A DNA stretch of 64,000 nt from Vibrio pomeroyi (lineage in GTDB: Bacteria; Pseudomonadota; Gammaproteobacteria; Enterobacterales; Vibrionaceae), in the NCBI RefSeq assembly GCF_024347595.1, contig NZ_AP025506.1, forward strand, positions 2,728,001 through 2,792,000, given 5' to 3'. The notes under the pieces were generated by a model. That model was not told the DNA's origin. It did no database searches and saw only the letters and a program-made list of their open reading frames with translations. Every line of letters starts with the position of its first letter. Positions within the stretch are counted from its first letter, which is position 1. Made by a program: the position numbers and the translations under genes. This document shows, piece by piece, positions 51,029 through 61,343 of this stretch.

Positions 51029-51068
51029 AAAAAGCCCTGCAGGATTGCTCTTGCAGGGCTTTTTTAGT
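51029..51068. terminator. Bidirectional terminator between DUF2069 and DUF2066 genes
   Basis: AAAAAGCCCTGCA (51029-51041) pairs with TGCAGGGCTTTTT (51052-51064), with an A run before and T run after. Confidence 0.94.
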
Positions 51069-51100
51069 GTTTCGTTTTAATCAGTGCTGTCAGCAGACAA

Positions 51101-52354
51101 TTACGAACGAACCCATTCGTATACCAAGCTTGGCTTAGCATGCACTGGCGCAATGATGCTTAACTCTTCCGTGTTAGATTCGTCTAGCGTTGCATCAGAA
51201 GTACTTGTTAGCTCAGCATCTGTAGATACCTCACTGCCCTTAACCACTTGCACACCTGAGTTAGTTTCGTCGCCTGTCACAGTGTTCGCTGAGTCATCAC
51301 CCACAGACATAGTGTTGTCTTGCGTTTCAAACTCAGGGCTAACTTCAGGTTCAATGTAAGACTCTTCAACTTTCGCGACTTGACGAATGCTTTCAACTTC
51401 TTGTTCAAACTCTTGTTGAGTCGACAATAAGTGGATACGGAAAGTCACTTCGTTATTTTGAATCTTAAGGATATCTAGGCTTGCAACCGAGTTTAGACGC
51501 TTAAGTGCGTTCTCCAATTGGAAGAAATCTTGAGCATTATTCAAGCTAATAAACTGCGTTAAAATCGACTCTGATGATTCACTTGCTACCGTCACAGCAC
51601 TCTTGCCTGCGTAGTAGTTACTGATTTGGTCGACGAGCTTCTTAGACGTTGTTGCGCTGTTACCCGACAAAGAACCACTTACTGGCGATGTTGGTGCGCT
51701 CGTCAATTGACTTGGTTTTTGATCGTACAGAGTCCAACGTAGACCTGAAGATTGAGCCTTAATAACCAACACAGCATCAACAGGATAACGTTGACTTGCT
51801 TTACTGATTGGCGTGACAAAACTGCCCCATAAATCAGAAGTCGCAATACCCGTAATATCGTCAAAATCACCCACAGGAAGCGTCAAAGGCAAGCCACGCT
51901 CTTTTGCATTCGCTTGTAAGCCTGCAGCCAGTTGTGAGTTCGAGTGCTCCCACACAATATTTTTGTCGTAGCTGTCTTCTTCTACGAGCCAAACCAAGAT
52001 GTTTGAACGAGTATCAGGCCAATACGGCAATTGCGCTTGAGTTAATAGAGAACGGATTTGAGCACCGTTAAAACGCATACGCAATGTTGATTGGTCATTG
52101 CTTTCGCCAAAACTCATTTGAGACATGTACTGAGCACTCTTACGCATGGCCTTTTGAATCGTTTCATTTGAAGCGACATCAGTTTGGCCAGTCGCACGTA
52201 TCAATACCTGCTCCATACCTGTATTTCTTGCCACTTGTTCTGGCTGTTTGTCTTCAGCGTTAATCGCAACTTCAGCACTAAAGATATCTACTTGAGTTAA
52301 GGCATAACTCGGAGAGGCTAATAGTCCCATCAACAACAATGCTATGTAGCGCAT
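51101..52354 (-). CDS. DUF2066 periplasmic protein
   Basis: 417 residues. The signal peptide (about 1-18, ending PSYA) is followed by ALTQVDIFSAEVAI, the usual start of DUF2066 proteins, then a domain of about 320 residues and a low-complexity Ser/Thr/Glu/Val tail (about 330-405) before a short end. Function unknown. ATG 52354 begins the signal peptide and has AGGAT upstream. Its neighbours in related genomes also include uraA-upp-purM, here on the divergent side. Confidence 0.87.
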   Translation of the reverse strand: MRYIALLLMGLLASPSYALTQVDIFSAEVAINAEDKQPEQVARNTGMEQVLIRATGQTDVASNETIQKAMRKSAQYMSQMSFGESNDQSTLRMRFNGAQIRSLLTQAQLPYWPDTRSNILVWLVEEDSYDKNIVWEHSNSQLAAGLQANAKERGLPLTLPVGDFDDITGIATSDLWGSFVTPISKASQRYPVDAVLVIKAQSSGLRWTLYDQKPSQLTSAPTSPVSGSLSGNSATTSKKLVDQISNYYAGKSAVTVASESSESILTQFISLNNAQDFFQLENALKRLNSVASLDILKIQNNEVTFRIHLLSTQQEFEQEVESIRQVAKVEESYIEPEVSPEFETQDNTMSVGDDSANTVTGDETNSGVQVVKGSEVSTDAELTSTSDATLDESNTEELSIIAPVHAKPSLVYEWVRS

Positions 52355-52632
52355 ATTGATCCTAATATTCAAAGCTTGTGCCTTGATGATAAGCAACTAT
52401 GGATTGAGGGGCAAGGTCGATAGCGCCCACTGTGTTTAATAACCACAAAATATCACCTGGCCATGATAAATCGCTAACTTATAAACTGAATTTTCCGAGC
52501 TTAGATAGATATAAAACATCACTAAGATAAATAAATTTGATCTATCTGGTGTAGCAATCGATTGCTAAGTGATAGAATCCCGCGAATTTTATTTTTCACT
52601 TTTCATATAACGACCATTTTTAAGGACATATC

Positions 52633-53871
52633 ATGAAAAATGCTTTGCAAGGTGCGCAAATGCTGTTCGTAGCTTTTGGTGCGCTTGTACTCGTGCCGCT
52701 ACTAACAGGACTTGATCCTAACGTTGCACTCTTTGGCGCAGGTATCGGTACCCTTTTATTCCAACTTATTACACGCCGTTCAGTGCCAATCTTCTTAGCG
52801 TCTTCTTTTGCATTCATCGCTCCTATCATGTTTGGTATTCAAACATGGGGCGTTGGCGCAACCATGGGTGGCCTTATGGCGGCAGGTGTTGTGTATGTAT
52901 TGATGGGTGCATTGATTAAAGTAAGAGGCGTTGGCTTCATTCATAAGCTACTTCCACCCGTCGTCGTTGGCCCTGTAATCATGGTTATCGGTTTAGGTCT
53001 AGCGCCTGTTGCGGTAAACATGGCACTTGGTAAAACTGGCGATGGTGCGGTTCAGCTTGTTGATGCAGACGCAGCACTGTGGATCTCTTCGATTTCACTG
53101 CTAGTAACGATTGTCATCAGTGTATTCTCGAAAGGCTTCCTAAAACTACTGCCTATCTTTGGTGGTATTGTTGCAGGTTACATCACCAGCCTGGTATACG
53201 GCGCGGTAGACTTCACACCAGTAGCTCAAGCGTCTTGGTTGGCATTGCCAAACTTCACAGCACCTGAGTTCAACATCAACGCTATCTTCTTCATGGTATT
53301 TGTTGCGATTGCACCAGCCGTTGAGCACGTTGGTGACATGCTTGCGATTTCTAACGTAACAGGCAAAGACTACCTTAAAAAGCCAGGCTTACACCGCACT
53401 ATCACAGGTGACGGTGTGGCAACAATCGCAGCTTCTATGCTGGGCGCTCCGCCAAACACTACTTACAGTGAAGTAACTGGCGCAGTAATGCTGACGAAAG
53501 CATTCAATCCAGTGATCATGACTTGGGCTGCTGTTACTGCCATCGTTCTTGCATTGGTTGGTAAGCTAGGCGCACTACTTCAAACGATTCCGGTTCCAGT
53601 AATGGGCGGCATCATGATTCTGCTGTTTGGCTCTATCGCAACCGTTGGTCTTAACACGCTAATCAAGAACAACGTTGACCTGCACAAATCACGTAACCTT
53701 GTGATTGTGGGCATTACTTTAGTCTTTGGTATTGGCGGCATGGCCTTTGGTATCGGTGACTTCAGCCTACAGGGCGTAAGCTTGTGCGGTATCGTAGCGA
53801 TTCTACTTAACCTAGCGCTTCCAGAAGAACTAGGTGACAACACTGTGGTAGACAAAGCTCAAATCGATTAA
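52633..53871 (+). CDS. uraA: Uracil permease
   Basis: 412 residues of the nucleobase:cation symporter-2 family. It imports uracil with protons. It begins directly with a membrane segment (QMLFVAFGALVLVPLLTG) and has 12-14 hydrophobic stretches, with AIAPAVEHVGDMLAISNVTGKD (the transport-site glutamate) near residue 245 and NTTYSEVTGAVMLTK near 285. Downstream upp converts the uracil to UMP but is on the other strand; the two end at a shared terminator. Confidence 0.94.
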   Translation: MKNALQGAQMLFVAFGALVLVPLLTGLDPNVALFGAGIGTLLFQLITRRSVPIFLASSFAFIAPIMFGIQTWGVGATMGGLMAAGVVYVLMGALIKVRGVGFIHKLLPPVVVGPVIMVIGLGLAPVAVNMALGKTGDGAVQLVDADAALWISSISLLVTIVISVFSKGFLKLLPIFGGIVAGYITSLVYGAVDFTPVAQASWLALPNFTAPEFNINAIFFMVFVAIAPAVEHVGDMLAISNVTGKDYLKKPGLHRTITGDGVATIAASMLGAPPNTTYSEVTGAVMLTKAFNPVIMTWAAVTAIVLALVGKLGALLQTIPVPVMGGIMILLFGSIATVGLNTLIKNNVDLHKSRNLVIVGITLVFGIGGMAFGIGDFSLQGVSLCGIVAILLNLALPEELGDNTVVDKAQID

Positions 53872-53917
53872 TCTTGCGGTAAGGCTAGATTCAAAAAAAT
53901 CACAAACCAACAAGATC

Positions 53918-53952
53918 AAAAAAGGGAGAGCATCGAATGCTCTCCCTTTTTA
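53918..53952. terminator. Bidirectional terminator between uraA and upp
   Basis: AAAAAAGGGAGAGCAT-CGA-ATGCTCTCCCTTTTT, with all pairs matched. Confidence 0.95.
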
Positions 53953-54012
53953 TTAATACGGTTAATTCAGCGAGTTAAGAAACGGTTTAGAGTCGCTTAA
54001 GCTGAAACCGAA

Positions 54013-54639
54013 TTACTTAGTACCGAAGATCTTATCACCAGCATCGCCAAGACCAGGAACAATGTAGCCCTTGTCGTTTAGCTTCTCATCGATTGCAGCA
54101 GTGTAAAGCTCAACGTCTGGGTGCGCTTTTTCTAGAGCAGCGATACCTTCAGGAGCAGCAACAAGCACAAGAATCTTAAAGTGCTTACAACCTTTCTCTT
54201 TCATCAGGTCGATAGTCGCGATCATAGAACCACCTGTCGCAAGCATTGGGTCTACCACTAGAGCAATACGCTCGTCGATGTTAGATGCAAGCTTGTTGAA
54301 GTATGGTACTGGCTCAAGCGTTTCTTCGTCACGGTAGATACCAACAACACTGATACGTGCACTTGGGATGTGCTCAAGAACGCCGTCCATCATGCCTAGA
54401 CCAGCACGTAGGATTGGCACTACAGTTACTTTTTTACCTTTAATTTGGTCAACTTCAACTGGACCGTTCCAACCGTTAATAGTTACACGCTCAGTTTCAA
54501 AGTCTGATGTCGCTTCGTATGTTAGAAGGCTACCCACTTCTGTCGCTAGCTCACGAAAACGCTTAGTGCTAATCTCACCTTCACGCATCAGGCCAATTTT
54601 ATGTTTTACTAGCGGGTGTTTCACTTCAACAACTTTCAT
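54013..54639 (-). CDS. upp: Uracil phosphoribosyltransferase
   Basis: 208 residues, identical in length to E. coli Upp. It makes UMP from uracil and PRPP. The start [20 protein letters not shown] and [14 protein letters not shown], the PRPP loop [10 protein letters not shown] (about 130-139) and the C-terminal [17 protein letters not shown] are all typical. ATG 54639 has CCGGAG upstream; five extra in-frame residues before it are rejected. It is divergent from purM over a PurR-type operator. Confidence 0.97.
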   Translation of the reverse strand: MKVVEVKHPLVKHKIGLMREGEISTKRFRELATEVGSLLTYEATSDFETERVTINGWNGPVEVDQIKGKKVTVVPILRAGLGMMDGVLEHIPSARISVVGIYRDEETLEPVPYFNKLASNIDERIALVVDPMLATGGSMIATIDLMKEKGCKHFKILVLVAAPEGIAALEKAHPDVELYTAAIDEKLNDKGYIVPGLGDAGDKIFGTK

Positions 54640-54727
54640 TTCCAACTCCGGCAATATTTAAACAAACCTGTAGATTATACACGAACTTTGTGGTTATTTC
54701 AGAATCTTTATTCTAATAAAAAAAACC

Positions 54728-54743
54728 ACGCAAACGTTTGCTC
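54728..54743. promoter_or_regulatory. PurR operator between upp and purM
   Basis: ACGCAAACGTTTGCTC, against the PurR consensus ACGCAAACGTTTGCGT: 14 of 16 positions. It lies 66 bases before the purM start and 89 before upp, so it can repress both, as known for purMN in E. coli. Confidence 0.9.
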
Positions 54744-54808
54744 TTCGTAATCAAGCCCTGTTAGAATAGCGCCGTTTTCACATCCAACTTAAGTTCGAGG
54801 ACTATCCC

Positions 54809-55849
54809 GTGAGTGGTAATACTTCTTCTCTAAGCTACAAAGACGCTGGTGTTGATATCGACGCAGGTAATGCACTAGTAGACCGTATTAAAGGTGCTGT
54901 TAAACGCACTCGTCGCCCTGAAGTAATGGGCGGTATTGGTGGCTTTGGCGCCCTATGTGAACTTCCAACGAAATATAAAGAGCCGGTACTTGTTTCAGGT
55001 ACTGATGGTGTTGGTACTAAACTTCGCCTTGCTTTGGATCTGAAAAAACACGACACCATTGGTATCGATCTAGTGGCAATGTGTGTGAACGACCTAATCG
55101 TTCAAGGTGGTGAGCCGCTATTCTTCCTAGATTACTACGCAACAGGTAAGCTAGATGTAGATACAGCAGCAGACGTTGTTTCTGGTATCGCTGAAGGTTG
55201 TGTTCAAGCTGGTTGTGCACTAATCGGCGGTGAAACGGCTGAAATGCCAGGCATGTACGAAGGCGACGACTACGACGTAGCTGGCTTCTGTGTTGGTGTT
55301 GTAGAAAAAGCTGACATCATCGACGGTACTAAAGTAGCTGCAGGCGACGCACTTATCGCTGTTGGCTCAAGCGGTCCACACTCAAACGGTTACTCTTTGA
55401 TTCGTAAAGTTCTAGAAGTTTCCGGTGCTGATAAGAACGAAGAACTAGAAGGTCGCACTATCGGTGAACACCTACTAGAACCAACTAAGATTTACATCAA
55501 ATCAGCACTTAAGATGATTGCTGAGCATGACATTCATGCTATCTCGCACATCACAGGTGGTGGTTTCTGGGAAAACATCCCACGCGTACTTCCTGAAGGT
55601 ACTAAAGCAGTGATTGATGGTAAGAGCTGGGAATGGCCTGCTGTCTTCAGCTGGCTACAAGAGAAAGGTAACGTGGAAACATTCGAAATGTACCGCACTT
55701 TCAACTGTGGTGTTGGCCTAGTTGTTGCTCTACCTAAAGATCAAGCAGACGCTGCTGTTGAACTACTGAAAGCTGAAGGCGAAAACGCTTGGGTTATCGG
55801 TGAGATCGCAAACGCTGAAGCGGGCGAAGAGCAAGTTGAAATCAAATAA
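54809..55849 (+). CDS. purM: Phosphoribosylformylglycinamidine cyclo-ligase (AIR synthetase)
   Basis: 346 residues (E. coli 345). Fifth step of purine synthesis. The N-terminal [28 protein letters not shown] and [11 protein letters not shown] motifs are typical of the PurM ATP-grasp-like fold. The start is GTG 54809 with GAGG about 10 bases before. purN would normally follow at once; here 280 bases with a 162-bp repeat element separate them. Confidence 0.97.
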   Translation: MSGNTSSLSYKDAGVDIDAGNALVDRIKGAVKRTRRPEVMGGIGGFGALCELPTKYKEPVLVSGTDGVGTKLRLALDLKKHDTIGIDLVAMCVNDLIVQGGEPLFFLDYYATGKLDVDTAADVVSGIAEGCVQAGCALIGGETAEMPGMYEGDDYDVAGFCVGVVEKADIIDGTKVAAGDALIAVGSSGPHSNGYSLIRKVLEVSGADKNEELEGRTIGEHLLEPTKIYIKSALKMIAEHDIHAISHITGGGFWENIPRVLPEGTKAVIDGKSWEWPAVFSWLQEKGNVETFEMYRTFNCGVGLVVALPKDQADAAVELLKAEGENAWVIGEIANAEAGEEQVEIK

Positions 55850-55875
55850 GTGATACGTTCACTTACTTAGTTAAT

Positions 55876-55902
55876 CAATGGGGACCTAATGGTCCTCATT
55901 TT
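55876..55902 (+). terminator. Weak terminator-like hairpin after purM
   Basis: GGGACC-TAAT-GGTCC, followed by TCATTTTG. The stem is short and the T run weak, so partial read-through into purN is possible. Confidence 0.55.
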
Positions 55903-55946
55903 GCTATTTGGCCCGCAAAAAACCTTAGTTTATGTAGGTAATATAG

Positions 55947-56108
55947 ATACCAATTGTAGTAAATAACTGGTCATCCTAGCTTGTTAAAACGCTCGATCAC
56001 GTCGTTAGAAATTTTGATTGTAGGATAACTACTTATCTAAAATTTCTTCCTTGTTCTCAAGCCTTTTTCCTGCACTATTTATGAGCACTTACTTACTGTG
56101 ATTGGTAT
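55947..56108. repeat. 162-bp element with terminal inverted repeats (MITE-like) between purM and purN
   Basis: The left end starts ATACCAATTGTAGTAAATAA; the right end on the other strand starts ATACCAATCACAGTAAGTAA. These share 16 of 20 positions. Inside there is no ORF. Similar intergenic sequence occurs in other Vibrio genomes as far as I remember. No obvious target duplication is seen. It separates purM from purN by insertion. Confidence 0.75.
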
Positions 56109-56129
56109 AAACTCCCGTTAATCAATCGT

Positions 56130-56816
56130 ATGACCCACTCTATGAAAAACAATCACTCAAATAAAACCAGTCACTCTCAGAAAAACATCGTTGTGTTAGT
56201 TTCAGGAAGCGGAAGTAACTTACAGGCAATCTTGGATGCCTGCGATAGCGATATGATTGATGCGTCAGTTAAAGCTGTCTTCTCAAACAAAGCAGAGGCT
56301 TTTGGATTAGAGCGAGCGAAAACCGCAGGTGTAGACGCTCACTCAGTGAATCCAAAAGATTTTGGCTCACGTGAAGAGTTTGACCATGAATTGATGGTTC
56401 AGATCGATGCTTACCAGCCAGATTTAATTGTACTCGCTGGCTACATGCGAATCCTGAGTTCAGAGTTTGTTCGTCACTATGCAGGGAAAATGGTCAACAT
56501 CCACCCTTCTCTGTTACCGAAATACCCAGGCCTACACACCCACCAGCGTGCCATTGATGCGCAAGACAAAGAACACGGTACTAGTGTCCACTTTGTTACC
56601 GAAGAGCTCGATGGCGGCCCTGTGATCTTGCAAGCTAAGGTGCCGGTGTTTGAAGACGATGACGCTGATATGTTGGCAAGCCGAGTGCTGACTCAAGAAC
56701 ATTGCATTTACCCTATGGTTTGCAAGTGGTTCGCGGAAGACCGTTTATCAATGCTAAATGGACAGGCTGTGTTAGACGGTAAGGCACTAGGCAAACACGG
56801 TTACGCAGAAGAGTAA
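56130..56816 (+). CDS. purN: Phosphoribosylglycinamide formyltransferase
   Basis: 228 residues, about 16 more than E. coli PurN, all at the N-terminus. This leader is rich in His, Asn, Ser and Lys (MTHSMKNNHSNKTSHSQKN) before the catalytic domain begins at NIVVLVSGSGSNLQAIL. The active site is MVNIHPSLLPKYPGLHTHQRA (Asn-His pair) and the GTSVHFVTEELDGGPVI segment with Asp. Formyltetrahydrofolate is the donor. ATG 56142 is an alternative start; neither has a clear ribosome site. The start lies only 22 bases after the repeat element. Confidence 0.93.
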   Translation: MTHSMKNNHSNKTSHSQKNIVVLVSGSGSNLQAILDACDSDMIDASVKAVFSNKAEAFGLERAKTAGVDAHSVNPKDFGSREEFDHELMVQIDAYQPDLIVLAGYMRILSSEFVRHYAGKMVNIHPSLLPKYPGLHTHQRAIDAQDKEHGTSVHFVTEELDGGPVILQAKVPVFEDDDADMLASRVLTQEHCIYPMVCKWFAEDRLSMLNGQAVLDGKALGKHGYAEE

Positions 56817-56855
56817 TTCGTCATACGACTCTCATGCGACAAATTGCTTAAAAAC

Positions 56856-56902
56856 AAAAAGGCCGCTTACTGACTGATTAGTGCAGTAAGCGGCCTTTCC
56901 AT
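56856..56902. terminator. Terminator between purN and the class II amidotransferase gene
   Basis: AAAGGCCGCTTACTG (56858-56872) pairs with CAGTAAGCGGCCTTT (56884-56898). The T run is strong on the minus strand and short on the plus strand. Confidence 0.9.
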
Positions 56903-56932
56903 GTTCAGGTTAAAGCAATACGATTTATAGCA

Positions 56933-57778
56933 TTAACTTAATGGCTCTGTCGGTGCTTGGCTCGCGACCTTTTTCGGCGCATAAGCAACATCTTCTAACG
57001 CTTGATGGTTATTACCAATCAGCTCACCAAAATGAAACAGTGCGTATTCGCCTGGCTTCATTCTAAACCACTCTTCATTATCCGTAAGAGGTTGAGTTGC
57101 TACCACCGTAACTACATCATTTGGCGTGGTCTCTTCTTGGAAGTTAATCTCAACGTCTTCATCAATTAAGCTCGCTTTGCCAAAAGGCGCGCGTCTAGTT
57201 ATCCAGTACAAATGGTTAGTACAGTAAGTCATAACATACTCACCATCACTCAATAACATGTTGAAAACGCCCTTCTCGCGTAGCTTGTCACAGCACTCGG
57301 CCACGAAACGAAACATACCTTCCATGTCTTGAGGTGGTTCAGGGAAACGCTCTTCAAGTTGTTTCAATAGCCAACAAAAAGAGAGCTCACTGTCCGTTTC
57401 ACCGACAGGTCTAAAACGCCCACTCACCAGATCATCATAATCTGATAGTTGACCATTATGAGCAAAGGTCCAGTATCGCCCCCAAAGCTCACGGGTAAAA
57501 GGGTGTGTATTTTCTAGATTAACGCCACCACGGTTGGCTTGACGGATATGACTGACAACAGCTTGGCTTTTAATTGGGTAGTTTTGAACCAACTCAGCGA
57601 TCTTAGATTCACAGCTCGGATTCGGATCTTTAAAGGTGCGAAAACCCTTACCCTCATAAAAGGTAATACCCCAGCCATCACGATGCGGGCCAGTATTGCC
57701 TCCACGCTGCATAAGACCAGTAAAGCTAAAACAAATATCAGTTGGCACATTCGCGCTCATACCGAGCAATTCACACAT
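56933..57778 (-). CDS. Class II glutamine amidotransferase (YafJ-like)
   Basis: 281 residues. Cys2 (MCELLGM) is the N-terminal nucleophile, with GPHRDGWGI and SHIRQANRGGVNLENTHPF marking the glutaminase fold. There is no second synthetase domain, as in YafJ. The substrate that accepts the ammonia is unknown. Its neighbour gmhA matches the E. coli order yafJ-gmhA(lpcA)-fadE. It lies 67 bases after gmhA on the same strand. Confidence 0.92.
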   Translation of the reverse strand: MCELLGMSANVPTDICFSFTGLMQRGGNTGPHRDGWGITFYEGKGFRTFKDPNPSCESKIAELVQNYPIKSQAVVSHIRQANRGGVNLENTHPFTRELWGRYWTFAHNGQLSDYDDLVSGRFRPVGETDSELSFCWLLKQLEERFPEPPQDMEGMFRFVAECCDKLREKGVFNMLLSDGEYVMTYCTNHLYWITRRAPFGKASLIDEDVEINFQEETTPNDVVTVVATQPLTDNEEWFRMKPGEYALFHFGELIGNNHQALEDVAYAPKKVASQAPTEPLS

Positions 57779-57845
57779 GGTTTAATCTACTCCCTATTAA
57801 AACCAATGGAGCCACAAAGCTGGGCTCCAAATGTCTGTATAACTA

Positions 57846-58421
57846 TTATTCCATCTCTTTTTCAACAAGCTGAATCACAATGTGGATGATCTTAATGTGA
57901 ATCTCTTGGATGCGATCTGCGTAGCCAAAGTGTGGCACTCGGATTTCAATATCCGCACAACCCGCCATTTTACCGCCATCTTTACCCGTCAATGCAATAG
58001 TCTTCATTCCTTTCGCTTGAGCCGCTTCAATCGCTTTTAGAATATTGGCAGAGTTACCTGAAGTCGACAGGCCGAACAACACATCGCCTTTACGACCGAC
58101 CGCTTCTACATAACGAGAAAATACGTGGTCGTAGCCAAAATCATTACTCACACAAGATAAGTGGCTAGGGTCTGAAATCGCAATGCCAGCGTAGCCCGGA
58201 CGATTTTCACGGTATCGGCCTGTTAGCTCTTCCGCGAAGTGCATCGCATCACAGTGTGAGCCACCGTTACCACAAGAAAGCACTTTGCCTTCTTGTTTGA
58301 ATGAGTCAGCAATCAGTTTTGCAGCCGCTTCAATTTGAGCGATGTTGTGATCATCACTCAAGAACTTGTTAAGAACGTCAGCAGCTTCGTTCAATTCACT
58401 TTTGATTAGGTCTTGGTACAT
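57846..58421 (-). CDS. gmhA: Phosphoheptose isomerase
   Basis: 191 residues (E. coli 192). It converts sedoheptulose-7-phosphate to D-glycero-D-manno-heptose-7-phosphate for LPS core. The SIS domain carries [22 protein letters not shown] and [18 protein letters not shown]; the C-terminal [17 protein letters not shown] helix holds zinc-site residues. Well conserved. It shares a divergent region with fadE. Confidence 0.96.
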   Translation of the reverse strand: MYQDLIKSELNEAADVLNKFLSDDHNIAQIEAAAKLIADSFKQEGKVLSCGNGGSHCDAMHFAEELTGRYRENRPGYAGIAISDPSHLSCVSNDFGYDHVFSRYVEAVGRKGDVLFGLSTSGNSANILKAIEAAQAKGMKTIALTGKDGGKMAGCADIEIRVPHFGYADRIQEIHIKIIHIVIQLVEKEME

Positions 58422-58747
58422 AAGGCTTATCTCTTATATTTTTTTACGCAACTTAAGGTACGTGAAATGAGAGCTGAGGGTTTTTCCCTCTTTTACCTGA
58501 GTTTACCCACAAACATGAAATAGTGTCGACACTTAAGCCCAAAGATTGCCACCTTAATTAATATCTCACTGCAGAACCGTCCAATTATTCACCACCAACC
58601 TCTCACAATTAGAATTTTAACTCTATTAAGATCACTTTTTACCCAATTTAGAGTTTTACAAATATTTAATATTTTGTTTACACTTAACTGGTTAGACCTC
58701 TTACCTAAAATCATAACGATAAGTGATCTCTGAAAAGGAAATCGATC
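58422..58747. other. Divergent intergenic region between gmhA and fadE
   Basis: About 325 bases. A FadR-type operator at 58686-58702 is the only site I can name. The rest is AT-rich without visible genes or hairpins. Confidence 0.65.
58686..58702 (+). promoter_or_regulatory. FadR operator upstream of fadE
   Basis: AACTGGTTAGACCTCTT, against the FadR consensus AACTGGTCNGACNTGTT. It is 46 bases before the fadE ATG. FadR is known to repress fad genes until long-chain acyl-CoA binds. Confidence 0.8.
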
Positions 58748-61213
58748 ATGAACATATTGCTCTCCCTACTCGGCATGACAGCCATCTTAGGCGTCTGTCT
58801 TTATCATAGAGTTAGTCTGGTACGCGCGTTAATCGTATTAACTGGCGCGATGGTAGCATTAACACTGTTTGGCGGTGTGGCTGTTACTGGCTGGCTATGC
58901 TACTTGTTAGCCGTTGCGATGTTTGCAGTCCCAACCATTCGCCAAACTTTAATCAGTCAAAAAGCACTCTCTTTATTTAAGAAAGTTCTACCGGCAATGT
59001 CCCAGACAGAAAAAGAAGCACTGGAAGCTGGCACAGTATGGTGGGAAGCAGAGCTGTTCAAGGGCAAGCCTGAGTGGAAAAAGCTGCAAAACATTGCTGA
59101 TCCGAAACTCTCTGAAGCAGAGCAAGCGTTTTTAGATGGTCCAGTTAATGAAGTGTGCGAAATGGTCAATGATTACCAAGTGACACATGAACTTGCTGAT
59201 TTGCCACCGGAAGTATGGCAATACTTGAAAGACCATAAATTCTTCGCCATGATCATCAAGAAAAAATACGGTGGTTTAGAATTCTCAGCTTACGCTCAAT
59301 CTCTGGTTCTACAGAAGCTAACGGGCGTGTCTAGCGTATTATCATCGACAGTTGGCGTACCTAACTCATTAGGCCCAGGTGAGCTATTACAACACTACGG
59401 AACAGAAGAACAAAGAAACCATTACCTTCCTCGCTTAGCTGAAGGTAAAGAGATCCCTTGTTTTGCCCTAACAAGCCCAGAAGCAGGCTCTGATGCGGGC
59501 TCTATCCCTGATTACGGCGTGGTATGTAAAGGTGAGTGGCAAGGTGAAGAAGTTCTGGGCATGCGCCTAACTTGGAACAAGCGTTACATCACTCTAGCGC
59601 CTGTCGCGACTGTTTTAGGTTTGGCCTTTAAACTGCGCGACCCGGATGGCCTACTTGGTGACCAAAAAGATCTTGGCATCACATGTGCTCTCATCCCAAC
59701 AGATTTAAAAGGCGTTGAGATTGGCAACCGCCACTTCCCACTCAACGTACCTTTTCAAAATGGTCCAACTCAAGGTGACGATATCTTCGTCCCTATCGAT
59801 TTCATCATTGGTGGTCAGAAAATGGCAGGCCAAGGTTGGCGTATGCTGGTTGAATGTCTGTCGGTGGGTCGTGGTATCACACTACCATCTAACTCAACAG
59901 GTGGTATCAAAACAGCCGCGCTTGCTACTGGTGCTTACGCTCGTATCCGTCGTCAATTCAAACAACCTATTGGACGTATGGAAGGAGTTGAAGAGCCACT
60001 TGCACGCCTAGCTGGTAATGCTTACGTAATGGATGCAGCAAGTAACCTCACCGTTGCGGGTATCGACCTTGGCGAAAAACCTTCAGTTATCTCTGCCATC
60101 GTTAAGTACCACTGTACTCACCGCGGCCAACGCAGCATCATTGATGCAATGGATATCGTAGGCGGTAAAGGTATTTGCTTGGGCCCGTCGAACTTCCTAG
60201 CTCGTGGCTACCAAGGTTCACCTATCGCGATTACCGTTGAAGGCGCAAACATCCTAACTCGCTCAATGATCATCTATGGTCAAGGCGCGATTCGTTGTCA
60301 CCCTTACGTTCTTAACGAAATGGAAGCGGCTTACTCTGAAAGCAGTGATGCTCTAGATAAATTTGATTCAGCGTTAGCAGGACACGTTAGCTTTACTATG
60401 AGTAACCTAGTCCGCAGCTTGTGGTTTGGTTTAACTGATGGCCGTGGTTCAGATACCCCTACGCCAGCCAATAAAACTGACAAACAAACACAACGTTACT
60501 ACCAACAACTGAACCGTTACAGTGCAAACCTAGCGCTACTGTCTGATATTTCAATGGCTGTGTTAGGCGGTTCACTGAAACGCAGAGAACGCCTATCTGC
60601 AAGGCTGGGCGACATCCTGAGTCAATTGTACTTAGGTTCAGCAACGCTGAAACGCTTTGAGAGCGAAGGCAGCCACGCTGAAGATCTACCGCTAGTACAT
60701 TGGGGGATGCAAGATAGCTTACGTCAAACTGAGGTGGCGATTGATGAGTTCTTGGCGAACTTCCCTAACCCTGTGGTTGGTCGTCTGCTGCGTGTTGTGC
60801 TCATGCCATTTGGTCGCATTCGTCGCGCACCAAACGACAAGCTGGATAGCCAAGTTGCGCACATCCTGCAAACACCGAGTGAAACGCGTTCACGTATCGG
60901 TCGTGGCCAATACTTAGCGGACACTCAATACAACGCGGTTGGTAAGATTGAGAAAGCACTAGAAGTGATTCTTCAAGCTGAACCTCTGTTCGACAAAGTC
61001 TGCAAAGAGACGCATCAAAAACGCGCCTTCCTAAGACTGGATCTTGTTGCTGAACAAGGCTTAGAGAAAGGTATCTTAACGCAAGAAGAGGCTGACCTTC
61101 TAATCAGTGCAGAACAACACAGACTGTACACGATTAACGTTGATGACTTCTCTCCAGAGGAGCTAGCAGCAAAGCCACAATATCCAGGCCAATCGATTGA
61201 TAACGTAGCCTAG
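58748..61213 (+). CDS. fadE: Acyl-CoA dehydrogenase FadE
   Basis: 821 residues (E. coli 814). It catalyses the first oxidation of beta-oxidation with FAD. Two N-terminal hydrophobic segments (about 2-18 and 25-60) probably anchor it. The dehydrogenase core has [30 protein letters not shown] (FAD/acyl site) and the catalytic-Glu region [11 protein letters not shown] near residue 497. A C-terminal FadE-specific region of about 250 residues follows. AAAAGGAAA is upstream, as is a FadR-type operator. Confidence 0.96.
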   Translation: MNILLSLLGMTAILGVCLYHRVSLVRALIVLTGAMVALTLFGGVAVTGWLCYLLAVAMFAVPTIRQTLISQKALSLFKKVLPAMSQTEKEALEAGTVWWEAELFKGKPEWKKLQNIADPKLSEAEQAFLDGPVNEVCEMVNDYQVTHELADLPPEVWQYLKDHKFFAMIIKKKYGGLEFSAYAQSLVLQKLTGVSSVLSSTVGVPNSLGPGELLQHYGTEEQRNHYLPRLAEGKEIPCFALTSPEAGSDAGSIPDYGVVCKGEWQGEEVLGMRLTWNKRYITLAPVATVLGLAFKLRDPDGLLGDQKDLGITCALIPTDLKGVEIGNRHFPLNVPFQNGPTQGDDIFVPIDFIIGGQKMAGQGWRMLVECLSVGRGITLPSNSTGGIKTAALATGAYARIRRQFKQPIGRMEGVEEPLARLAGNAYVMDAASNLTVAGIDLGEKPSVISAIVKYHCTHRGQRSIIDAMDIVGGKGICLGPSNFLARGYQGSPIAITVEGANILTRSMIIYGQGAIRCHPYVLNEMEAAYSESSDALDKFDSALAGHVSFTMSNLVRSLWFGLTDGRGSDTPTPANKTDKQTQRYYQQLNRYSANLALLSDISMAVLGGSLKRRERLSARLGDILSQLYLGSATLKRFESEGSHAEDLPLVHWGMQDSLRQTEVAIDEFLANFPNPVVGRLLRVVLMPFGRIRRAPNDKLDSQVAHILQTPSETRSRIGRGQYLADTQYNAVGKIEKALEVILQAEPLFDKVCKETHQKRAFLRLDLVAEQGLEKGILTQEEADLLISAEQHRLYTINVDDFSPEELAAKPQYPGQSIDNVA

Positions 61214-61230
61214 ATTTTGCAATAGAAACG

Positions 61231-61263
61231 AAAACGGGACTCCTATGAGTCCCGTTTTTTTGT
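61231..61263 (+). terminator. Terminator of fadE
   Basis: AAAACGGGACTC-CTAT-GAGTCCCGTTTT (61231-61258) followed by TTT. Confidence 0.94.
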
Positions 61264-61343
61264 TCATGACATCGTTGTCACAAATTCTAATGCTTTACCT
61301 TTAGAGGCTTATCCTCTCAAGACAACCTAATCATCTAAGCGAA

